Assembly: GCA_902782805.1 (NCBI GenBank)
Contig: CACZON010000126.1
Location: forward strand, 1 to 6,109
Origin: Oscillospiraceae bacterium
GTDB taxonomy: Bacteria; Bacillota; Clostridia; Oscillospirales; Acutalibacteraceae
Reading direction: 5' to 3'
Length of the DNA stretch: 6,109 nucleotides
A model generated the notes under the pieces. That model ran no database searches. It saw only the letters and a list, made by a program, of their open reading frames with translations, and had not been told where the DNA came from. Below, piece by piece: positions 1 to 5,621 of this stretch; positions within the stretch are counted from its first letter, which is position 1, and each line of letters opens with the position of its first letter. The translations under genes were made by a program, and so were the position numbers.

Positions 1-239
1 AAATCCCGCAGCAGCTTTTCGAAATCCCGATCCAGGCCTGCATCGGCGGCAGGATCATCGCCCGCGAAACGGTCAAGGCCCTGCGCAAGGACGTTCTCGC
101 GAAATGCTACGGCGGCGATATCACCCGCAAAAAGAAGCTCCTCGAGAAGCAGAAGGAAGGCAAAAAACGCATGCGCCAGTTCGGTACGGTAGAGGTGCCG
201 CAGGAGGCGTTCATGAGCGTTTTGAAGCTCAATGACTGA
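1..239 (+). CDS. lepA: Elongation factor 4 (LepA), C-terminal fragment
   Basis: This is the last 78 residues of LepA (EF-4), a ribosome-bound translational GTPase that acts on stalled or mistranslocated ribosomes in the cytoplasm. Only the 3' end is in the window; the reading frame enters at base 3 and ends at the TGA at 237-239. The fragment holds the strongly conserved LepA C-terminal signature: ALRKDVLAKCYGGDITRKKK, then LLEKQKEGKKRMRQFG, and the terminal PQEAFMSVLK. This Lys/Arg-rich C-terminal domain is specific to LepA and distinguishes it from EF-G. The GTPase domains lie upstream and cannot be checked. The end of the gene overlaps the start of hemW by 8 bases, which points to co-transcription and translational coupling, a common lepA-hemW arrangement in Firmicutes. 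Confidence 0.96.
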   Translation, partial: IPQQLFEIPIQACIGGRIIARETVKALRKDVLAKCYGGDITRKKKLLEKQKEGKKRMRQFGTVEVPQEAFMSVLKLND

Positions 240-1335
240 GCGCGGGATCTATCTGCATATCCCCTTCTGCCGGGGGAAATGCCCCTACTGCGATTTCTAC
301 TCCCTGCGCGCGGACGCTTCGCAGATGGAAGAATATACGCGCGCGCTCGAAGCACGCATCGCCGCGTCTCCGCGGTTTGCCGCGGATACCGTCTATTTCG
401 GCGGCGGGACGCCGAGTCTGCTCGGCGGAGAGCGCATCGCGCGGCTACTTTCGGCCGTCAGGACGCATTTCGACGTTGCAAAAGACGCCGAAATCACGCT
501 CGAAGCCAACCCTGGCGACGATCTTGAGGCGTTTTTCGGGAGGATCCGCGAAGCCGGCGTCAACCGGCTCTCGCTGGGGATGCAGTCGGCAAACGAAGCC
601 GAGCTGCGCGCGCTCGGGCGCCGCCACACACAGGCGGATACCGCCCGCGCCGTTGAGGCCGCACGGAGGGCCGGTTTTCGGAACATCTCGCTCGATCTGA
701 TGCTCGCGGTCCCGAATCAGACGAAGGAAAGCCTGCGGCGGTCGATCGAACGCTGCGCCGCGCTCGGCGCGGATCACGTTTCGGCCTATCTGCTGAAGAT
801 CGAGGAAAACACGCCGTTTTATCGGCGCGCCGCCTCTCTTTCACTCCCCTGTGACGATGAGGCGGCCGATCTCTATCTTTTTGCCGCGGACGAGCTCGGT
901 CGCTGCGGATATTCGCAGTACGAGATCTCGAATTTCGCGAAGAAAGGCTTTGAAGGGCGCCATAATCTTCACTACTGGCGCGATGAGGAATACCTCGGCT
1001 TCGGCCCGGCGGCACATTCCTTCTTTCTGGGGAAGCGATTCTTTTATCCGCGCGATCTGGCCTCGTTTCTTTCGGGCGGGGCGGCGGTCGACGACGGCGA
1101 AGGCGGCGACCTCGAGGAGACGATCCTGCTCGGGCTGCGTCTTACCGAGGGAATTTCGAAAGAACGCCTGCGTTCCCGCTTCGGCAAAGCGGGCGAAGAG
1201 CGCTTTGAGCGGCTTCGAAAAGACGCGCTGCCGTTTTCGAAAAGCGGATTGCTCTCGATCGAGGGGGAACGGATCTTCCTGACCACGCGCGGATTCCTGC
1301 TCTCGAACGCCGTAATCGGGAAGCTGCTTTCCTGA
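232..1335 (+). CDS. hemW: HemW, radical SAM heme chaperone (HemN-like)
   Basis: The 367-residue product is a radical SAM protein of the HemW family, formerly annotated as oxygen-independent coproporphyrinogen III oxidase. Known HemW proteins bind heme and deliver it to respiratory enzymes rather than oxidising coproporphyrinogen. The N-terminal cluster motif CX3CX2C is C13, C17, C20 within HIPFCRGKCPYCDFYS. Residue 22 is Phe where true HemN has a fourth Cys, which favours HemW. YFGGGTPS (55-62) is the SAM-binding glycine motif, and LEANPGD (91-97) and LSLGMQS (113-119) are further radical SAM core motifs. RHNLHYW followed by YLGFGPAAHSF is the family's C-terminal HemW hallmark. Length is close to the usual 370-380. 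The ATG at 232 sits 11 residues before the HIPFC motif, as expected. No strong ribosome binding site is visible, and overlap with the lepA stop suggests coupled re-initiation. Confidence 0.95.
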   Translation: MTERGIYLHIPFCRGKCPYCDFYSLRADASQMEEYTRALEARIAASPRFAADTVYFGGGTPSLLGGERIARLLSAVRTHFDVAKDAEITLEANPGDDLEAFFGRIREAGVNRLSLGMQSANEAELRALGRRHTQADTARAVEAARRAGFRNISLDLMLAVPNQTKESLRRSIERCAALGADHVSAYLLKIEENTPFYRRAASLSLPCDDEAADLYLFAADELGRCGYSQYEISNFAKKGFEGRHNLHYWRDEEYLGFGPAAHSFFLGKRFFYPRDLASFLSGGAAVDDGEGGDLEETILLGLRLTEGISKERLRSRFGKAGEERFERLRKDALPFSKSGLLSIEGERIFLTTRGFLLSNAVIGKLLS

Positions 1336-1341
1336 TTTTTT
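1316..1341 (+). terminator. Probable intrinsic terminator over the hemW stop codon
   Basis: Bases 1316-1323 pair with 1328-1335 around a CTGC loop: T-A, C-G, G-T wobble, G-C, G-C, A-T, A-T, G-T wobble. Six T residues (1336-1341) follow immediately. The right arm contains the hemW TGA. The stem is short with two wobbles, so termination may be partial. It would separate the lepA-hemW transcript from the regulator operon, consistent with the promoter found about 100 bases downstream. Confidence 0.5.
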
Positions 1342-1392
1342 GCCGTTCTGCAGCGCGGACGATGCGCAGAAGCCCGCGTAAATCCTTGATTT

Positions 1393-1446
1393 TTGACTGT
1401 TTTTTCAGAAAACGTTCATATTTTTTACAGATTCTGTCTTTATAAT
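1393..1446 (+). promoter_or_regulatory. Promoter of the two-component/htrA operon with Pho-box-like 11-base repeats
   Basis: A perfect -10 hexamer TATAAT lies at 1441-1446, with no good -35 hexamer at 16-18 bases. Instead, four similar tetramers occur at exact 11-base steps: TTGA 1393-1396, TTCA 1404-1407, TTCA 1415-1418, TACA 1426-1429. OmpR/PhoB-family regulators bind head-to-tail direct repeats with an 11-base period (E. coli Pho box, Bacillus PhoP TT-ACA repeats), often in place of a -35 element. Against the E. coli Pho box consensus, bases 1413-1430 match at about 11 of 18 positions and end 10 bases before the -10. The -10 is well supported. The operator is inference from spacing in an AT-rich stretch. 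Confidence 0.6.
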
Positions 1447-1455
1447 AGAGAAGAA

Positions 1456-1462
1456 AAGGAGG
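1456..1462 (+). promoter_or_regulatory. Strong ribosome binding site for the response regulator
   Basis: AAGGAGG at 1456-1462 is a near-perfect Shine-Dalgarno sequence, 10 bases before the ATG at 1473, and it fixes that start. If transcription begins about 7 bases after TATAAT, the leader is only about 20 bases, so this site lies almost at the 5' end of the mRNA. Confidence 0.85.
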
Positions 1463-1471
1463 GGTATACCC
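1462..1471. repeat. 10-base perfect palindrome in the leader
   Basis: GGGTATACCC is a perfect palindrome lying between the Shine-Dalgarno core and the start codon of the response regulator, sharing its first G with the ribosome binding site. It could be a protein-binding half-site or a weak RNA fold (3 GC pairs with a TATA loop). It may equally be chance. Confidence 0.4.
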
Positions 1472-1472
1472 T

Positions 1473-2162
1473 ATGGCTGCTGCTAAAATCCTGATCGTCG
1501 ACGACGACCGCAACATCTGCGAGCTGCTTCGTCTGTATATTGAAAAAGAAAATTTCGAAACCGCGATCGCCAATACCGGCCGCGCTGCTCTTGATCTTTT
1601 CGCGAGCTTCCACCCCGACCTCGTGCTGCTCGATATCATGCTCCCCGAGCTTGACGGCTGGCAGGTCTGCCGCGAAATCCGCAAGACCTCGCAGTGCCCG
1701 ATCATCATGCTCACCGCCAAGGGCGAGGTCTTCGACAAGGTCCTCGGGCTGGAGCTCGGCGCGGACGACTACGTCGTAAAGCCCTTTGAAGCGAAGGAAG
1801 TCGTTGCGCGGATCAAGGCGGTCCTGCGCCGCATCGGCAAAACGGACAAGCCCTCCGTACAGATCGTGGAATACGATAAGCTCTCGATCAACCTGACGAA
1901 CTACGAGCTCAAGGTCGACGGGAAAGTGATCGATACGCCGCCCAAGGAGATGGAGCTGATCTATCACCTTGCGAGCAATCCCAACCGCGTCTATACGCGC
2001 GACCAACTCCTCGACGAGGTCTGGGGGTTTGATTACTACGGCGATTCCCGTACCGTTGACGTCCACGTAAAGCGCCTGCGCGAAAAGCTCGAAGGCGTTT
2101 CCGATCAGTGGTCGCTCAAAACGGTCTGGGGCGTCGGCTATAAATTCGAGGTTAAGGACTGA
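1473..2162 (+). CDS. OmpR/PhoB-family response regulator
   Basis: The 229-residue product is a two-domain DNA-binding response regulator of usual length. The receiver domain (about 5-120) has the acidic pocket D10-D12, the phospho-acceptor D54 in LVLLDIMLPELDG, T81 in MLTAKG and K103 in VVKPFEAKE, so all residues for phosphorylation and switching are present. The winged-helix Trans_Reg_C domain (about 128-226) has PPKEMELIYHLASNP, then TRDQLLDEVWG, the recognition helix SRTVDVHVKRLREKL (192-206) and the wing TVWGVGYKF. It should act as a cytoplasmic transcription factor that dimerises on direct-repeat operators when phosphorylated by the kinase two bases downstream. The ATG at 1473 has an excellent ribosome binding site. 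Candidate 11-base repeats in its own promoter suggest autoregulation. It belongs to the PhoB/PhoP/WalR group, but the sequence alone does not settle which, so no symbol is given. Confidence 0.96.
   Translation: MAAAKILIVDDDRNICELLRLYIEKENFETAIANTGRAALDLFASFHPDLVLLDIMLPELDGWQVCREIRKTSQCPIIMLTAKGEVFDKVLGLELGADDYVVKPFEAKEVVARIKAVLRRIGKTDKPSVQIVEYDKLSINLTNYELKVDGKVIDTPPKEMELIYHLASNPNRVYTRDQLLDEVWGFDYYGDSRTVDVHVKRLREKLEGVSDQWSLKTVWGVGYKFEVKD
2154..2158 (+). promoter_or_regulatory. Ribosome binding site for the histidine kinase
   Basis: AAGGA inside the last codons of the response regulator lies 6 bases before the kinase ATG at 2165. This supports that start and translation of both proteins from one mRNA. 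Confidence 0.65.
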
Positions 2163-2164
2163 TC

Positions 2165-3667
2165 ATGCGAAAATCTCTCTTTCGTAAATATCTCGGCCTG
2201 ACCTCGCTGATCATCGGCATCTGCTTTTTGTTTTTCATGATCGTCATGATCACGCTTGTTTCCAAGCAGTGGAACGACGAAAAGCGCGACGCGCTGAGCA
2301 AAAGCGCCGTTACGATCTCGACCGCGGCCGCTTCAAACACGACCTACGACGAAGAAAAAGACGTCTACGTCATCGGCAATCCGGTCATGCGCTCGCTGAT
2401 CAATATCTATGCGACGACGAACGACTGCGATATTTTCCTGACGGATCTTTCCGGCGCCCGGCTGTTCGGGAACTATTTCAAGAGCGGCACCGATCCGCAG
2501 GATCCGGTGCCGGCGGATCTCGTCGCAGCGGCAAGCATCGGGACGCTCGCAACGCAGACGACCCTCGGCGGCGCCTACGACCGGAGTTATTACCTCGTTG
2601 CAACGCCGATCGTAACCGAAGAGGGCGGCGCGCAGAAAACGCTCGGCATCGTCTTCTGCGCAACGAGCTCCGCGCCGCTGATGCAGTACTGGTTCCGGGC
2701 GCTGAAAATGTTCATCGGCGCCGGCGCTTCCACCTTCCTGATCGCCTTCTGCCTGATCTGGTTTTTCTCCTACCGCATGGTGATGCCGCTGCGTCAGATG
2801 TCCGCCGCGGCCCACAGCTTCGGTACGGGCGATTTCTCGCGGCGGATCCCGGTGGAATCCAACGATGAGATCGGCGAGCTCGCCGAGGCGCTCAACAATA
2901 TGGCAACCTCGCTCTCCGACAGCGAAGGCACGCGCCGCAACTTCGTCGCCAACGTCTCCCACGAGCTGAAAACACCGATGACGACGATCGCAGGATTCAT
3001 CGACGGCATCCTCGACGGAACCATCCCGCAGAGCGAACAGACGAAATATCTGCGCGTCGTCTCCGAAGAAGTCAAGCGTCTCTCCCGCCTGGTGCGCTCG
3101 ATGCTTGATCTTTCCCGCATCGACGCCGGCGAGCTCAAGCTCAACCCGAGTGAATTCGATCTTTCCGAAACGATCCTTTCAACCGTTCTGACCTTTGAAA
3201 AGTCGATTGAGGAAAAAGGGCTCGATATCCGCGGACTCGATACGCTTGCGCCGACGAAAACCTACGGCGACGCGGATCTCTGCCACCAGGTGATCTACAA
3301 TCTCGTTGAAAACGCCGTAAAATTCACCAACGAGGGCGGCTATATCGAATTCTCCACAGAAGATCTGCCCGACGAAACGCGGGCGACGATCCGCAACAGC
3401 GGCCTCGGGATCGAACCCGAGGAGATCGGCATGATCTTCGAACGCTTTTATAAAACCGACAAATCCCGCAGCAAGGATAAAAACGGGATGGGCCTCGGCC
3501 TTTATATCGTAAAGACGATCATACGGCTCCACGGCGGCGAGATCCGCGCGCGCAGCGAAAAAGGCGAATATACCGAATTCTCCTTCAATCTGCCGAAAAA
3601 ACCGGACCGTGAACTGGTAAAAGAACAAACGTCCCTGAACATTCAGGATGCAGAATACAAAGAATAG
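2165..3667 (+). CDS. Membrane sensor histidine kinase (HAMP-HisKA-HATPase_c)
   Basis: The 500-residue kinase is the evident partner of the regulator ending 2 bases upstream. Residues about 10-32 form a first membrane helix, 33-180 an extracytoplasmic sensor region, and about 182-203 a second helix. The sensor region (DIFLTDLSGARLFGN, then ATPIV and LGIVFCATS) resembles a PAS/Cache-like fold, which is inference. HAMP follows (about 204-256, MVMPLRQM to DEIGELAEALNNM). The dimerisation domain has the H-box NVSHELKTPM with phospho-acceptor H266. The ATPase domain has the N-box NLVENAVKFT (N383), a G1 region NSGLGI (411-416), the F-box IFERFYK (424-430) and the G2 box GMGLGLYIVK (441-450). The G1 Asp of the usual DxG is Asn411; I believe this variant recurs among Firmicute kinases, so activity is still likely. 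Layout matches PhoR/WalK-type sensors; the signal is unknown. Confidence 0.96.
   Translation: MRKSLFRKYLGLTSLIIGICFLFFMIVMITLVSKQWNDEKRDALSKSAVTISTAAASNTTYDEEKDVYVIGNPVMRSLINIYATTNDCDIFLTDLSGARLFGNYFKSGTDPQDPVPADLVAAASIGTLATQTTLGGAYDRSYYLVATPIVTEEGGAQKTLGIVFCATSSAPLMQYWFRALKMFIGAGASTFLIAFCLIWFFSYRMVMPLRQMSAAAHSFGTGDFSRRIPVESNDEIGELAEALNNMATSLSDSEGTRRNFVANVSHELKTPMTTIAGFIDGILDGTIPQSEQTKYLRVVSEEVKRLSRLVRSMLDLSRIDAGELKLNPSEFDLSETILSTVLTFEKSIEEKGLDIRGLDTLAPTKTYGDADLCHQVIYNLVENAVKFTNEGGYIEFSTEDLPDETRATIRNSGLGIEPEEIGMIFERFYKTDKSRSKDKNGMGLGLYIVKTIIRLHGGEIRARSEKGEYTEFSFNLPKKPDRELVKEQTSLNIQDAEYKE
3634..3647 (+). repeat. Inverted repeat abutting the alternative htrA start
   Basis: CCTGAA (3634-3639) and TTCAGG (3642-3647) form a perfect inverted repeat inside the end of the kinase gene, directly against the ATG at 3648. 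In mRNA it would fold the region before that ATG, a further small argument for the start at 3684. It may be chance. Confidence 0.3.
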
Positions 3668-3683
3668 AAAGGCAGTCTTGAAA

Positions 3684-5426
3684 ATGGATCTCAACGATTT
3701 GAGAAACAGCCCGACACCGCAGGAAAACGATGTTGAAAGAGAGGCGCAAGCCCTCGTCGATGTTTCGGAGGAAGCGGCGAAAAACCCGCCGGAAGCTTCC
3801 CCGGCAGAAGCGGCCGCCGCACCGGTGCCGCCCGCGCCGCAGGCGCCGACGCCGGAAACGATGCAGTTCCCGAATCCGGCCGATTACGGCTGGCAGGCCG
3901 CGCCGCAGACGCCGCCCCCGGCGGTTTATTACCGGCAGCCGGTTTATCCCTACCCGCAGCAGAGTGTTCCGCCGCAGGGGTATCCGCAGCAGAACGTCTA
4001 CCGCGCCGCGCCGCAGGCTGTCCGCCCGGCGCCGCAGGTTGATCCGCGCTATTATGCGCCTTACGGCAATGCGGCGAACCCCGCACCGGGATACGGCTAC
4101 GTTCCGAATTATGTCAACCGCGGACCGGTTGTCCCGCCGCAGAATACCGTCCCGCCGAAGCAGAAAGAAAAAATGCGCGGAGGAACGAAGGCGGTCTTTG
4201 CGATCATCCTCGCACTGATCGTCGTTTCGCTCGGCTTCTTCGTCGGTTACGTCGTCCGCGACGCGGCAACGAAGAATTCCGGCCCTGATCTCCCGAATAT
4301 CCCCGGCTGGGATCTTCCGATTCCCGGAATTCCCGAAGAAAGCCGGCCGGAGGAGGGCCTCCCCGAGCCTTCCGAGCCTTCCGAGCCTGAGGAAAACGAA
4401 CCGGAGGTAAGCAAACCGGAGCCGGACTACGTTGTGATCCCGAATACGGACGGCATCAAACTCAATCCGCTGCCCGGAGGCGAAGACCGCCCCGCAAAGG
4501 ATATTTACGTGGAAATCAAGAACAGCCTCGTCGGCGTGATCGTTGAAGAAGGAACGGACAACGAATCCCAGGGCTCCGGCATCATCGCGACCGAGGACGG
4601 CTATATCATCACCAACGCCCACGTCGTTCTGAACCGCCGCAGCGTCGACGTCAAGATCCTTACCAACGACGAAACCCGCTATGAGGGCGTTGTGGTAGGC
4701 TTCGACAAGACAACCGATCTCGCTGTGCTGAAAATCGTCGGTACTTCCGATACCTTCACCCCCGCCGCCTTCGGCGATTCCGATTCGCTCTCCGTCGGCG
4801 ACTGGGTCCTCGCGATCGGCAATCCCGGCGGTACGGATTTCGCAAGCTCGCTGACGCGCGGTATCGTCTCCGCGGTCAACCGCAAGGTCGGCAAAAACAG
4901 CTCCAGCGGCATGACCTACATCCAGACCGACGCCGCGATCAACCCCGGCAACTCCGGCGGCGCGCTGGTCAACATGGCGGGCCAGGTGGTCGGCATCAAT
5001 TCCTCCAAGATTGTCGCCGCAGATTACGAAGGCATGGGCTTTGCGATCCCGATCACAAAAGCGAAAGCGATCGTCGACGATCTGATGGCCAACGGCTACG
5101 TGGTCGGACGCGCGCGTCTCGGCATCCGCGGGCGCAACGTTACCGCCTACGCCGCAACGCTCAACGGAATTCCCCAGGGCTTTGAAATCGCGGAATTCCC
5201 CGAAGGAAGCCCCTTCCTCTCCGTCGACGCGAAGGTCGGCGATATTATCACCGCGATCGACGGCGAAACCGTTACCTCGCTGAACGATATCACCAACGTC
5301 CTCGCCCTCCATTCCCCCGGCGATACGATCGAGATCACGCTCTACCGCTATCAGAATCTCGCCGAGCCGCAAACGATTACCGTTAAAATCACCCTCCTCG
5401 AAGACAAAGGCGAAACCCAGGAATGA
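3684..5426 (+). CDS. htrA: HtrA/DegP-family membrane-anchored serine protease with PDZ domain
   Basis: The 580-residue product (from ATG 3684) is an S1C trypsin-like protease that degrades or processes misfolded proteins outside the membrane. Residues 1-165 are disordered and rich in Pro, Gln, Ala and Tyr. One membrane helix follows (about 171-191, preceded by KQKEKMRGGTK), then an acidic Pro/Glu/Ser linker (about 225-248) and the protease domain. The catalytic triad is complete: H313 in ITNAHVV, D345 in TTDLAVLK, S424 in GNSGGAL. A single PDZ domain (about 476-571) starts near RLGIRG and holds GDIITAIDGETV. No signal-peptidase site is apparent, so it should stay anchored with the protease outside. 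An in-frame ATG at 3648 would add 12 residues and overlap the kinase gene, but has no spaced ribosome binding site; 3684 has GAAAGG (3667-3672) 11 bases upstream. Which HtrA paralogue this is cannot be told. Confidence 0.93.
   Translation: MDLNDLRNSPTPQENDVEREAQALVDVSEEAAKNPPEASPAEAAAAPVPPAPQAPTPETMQFPNPADYGWQAAPQTPPPAVYYRQPVYPYPQQSVPPQGYPQQNVYRAAPQAVRPAPQVDPRYYAPYGNAANPAPGYGYVPNYVNRGPVVPPQNTVPPKQKEKMRGGTKAVFAIILALIVVSLGFFVGYVVRDAATKNSGPDLPNIPGWDLPIPGIPEESRPEEGLPEPSEPSEPEENEPEVSKPEPDYVVIPNTDGIKLNPLPGGEDRPAKDIYVEIKNSLVGVIVEEGTDNESQGSGIIATEDGYIITNAHVVLNRRSVDVKILTNDETRYEGVVVGFDKTTDLAVLKIVGTSDTFTPAAFGDSDSLSVGDWVLAIGNPGGTDFASSLTRGIVSAVNRKVGKNSSSGMTYIQTDAAINPGNSGGALVNMAGQVVGINSSKIVAADYEGMGFAIPITKAKAIVDDLMANGYVVGRARLGIRGRNVTAYAATLNGIPQGFEIAEFPEGSPFLSVDAKVGDIITAIDGETVTSLNDITNVLALHSPGDTIEITLYRYQNLAEPQTITVKITLLEDKGETQE
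4365..4388 (+). repeat. In-frame 9-base tandem repeat in htrA
   Basis: GAGCCTTCC is repeated in tandem (4365-4373, 4374-4382, then a partial copy GAGCCT to 4388). It is in frame and encodes repeated Glu-Pro-Ser in the extracytoplasmic linker between the membrane helix and the protease domain. Such a repeat could vary in copy number without breaking the frame, changing only linker length. Confidence 0.75.
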
Positions 5427-5468
5427 TTTCGTCTCGCCTGCGGCGCTTTTTCGTTTCGCCTGCGGCGC
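5427..5468. repeat. Imperfect tandem direct repeat immediately after htrA
   Basis: Two 20-base copies (5427-5446 and 5449-5468) differ at one base and are separated by TT, giving a 22-base period. Each carries TTTCGT and then TCGCCTGCGGCGC. Each contains a small hairpin CGCC-TGC-GGCG; the first is followed by C and a T run (5447-5451), a weak terminator-like arrangement. The first copy starts at the base after the htrA stop codon. Confidence 0.75.
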
Positions 5469-5490
5469 GCTGACTTACGGCGCGGTGGAA

Positions 5491-5541
5491 TTGAGGCTGC
5501 AAGCTCCTCAACTGTCGGAAGACCGCCGGCGGCTGAGCCGC
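5491..5541. other. GC-rich inverted repeats in the htrA downstream spacer
   Basis: Three inverted repeats lie close together: TTGAGG 5491-5496 with CCTCAA 5506-5511; the palindrome CCGCCGGCGG at 5523-5532; and GCGGC 5529-5533 with GCCGC 5537-5541 around TGA. The last two overlap and are alternatives. None has a following T run, so they are not classic terminators. I see no convincing gene here. With the tandem repeat before it, the segment looks like a structured, possibly dispersed, intergenic element. Confidence 0.5.
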
Positions 5542-5561
5542 AAAATACCGAATCAAGACAT

Positions 5562-5596
5562 AAAAAAAGCTGAGAGAAAATTCTCTCAGCTTTTTT
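5562..5596. terminator. Strong bidirectional intrinsic terminator
   Basis: GCTGAGAGA (5569-5577) pairs perfectly with TCTCTCAGC (5582-5590) around a 4-base AAAT loop. It is flanked by seven A (5562-5568) and six T (5591-5596), so it works on both strands. It ends the regulator-kinase-htrA transcript on the + strand. On the minus strand it ends the isomerase gene, whose stop codon is 25 bases away. Confidence 0.93.
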
Positions 5597-5621
5597 GTGT
5601 TTTGGAAGAAGCCCGCGGAAC

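Noticed and set aside
1346..1371. Inverted repeat TTCTGC / GCAGAA between hemW and the response regulator as a second terminator.
   Set aside because: The loop is long and no T run follows directly; GCCCGCG comes next. The hairpin over the hemW stop codon with its T6 tract is the better candidate.
1424..1446. TTTACA (1424-1429) as the -35 element for the TATAAT at 1441.
   Set aside because: The spacer is only 11 bases, too short for a normal sigma-A promoter. TTGACT at 1393 is 42 bases away, too far.
1440..2066. A 208-codon minus-strand open frame antisense to the response regulator.
   Set aside because: It is a shadow of a clear OmpR-family gene and has no recognisable motif or ribosome binding site.
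3648..3683. Upstream in-frame ATG at 3648 as the htrA start.
   Set aside because: AGGA touches the ATG with no spacing, it lies against an inverted repeat, and it would overlap the kinase gene by 20 bases. The ATG at 3684 has a spaced GAAAGG. The longer form is still possible.
3585..5372. A 595-codon open frame on the minus strand, antisense to almost all of htrA.
   Set aside because: The + strand protein has a full catalytic triad, a membrane helix and a PDZ domain. The antisense product is Arg/Asp/Gly-rich with no recognisable domain. Stop-free antisense frames are expected in GC-rich DNA with strong third-position bias.
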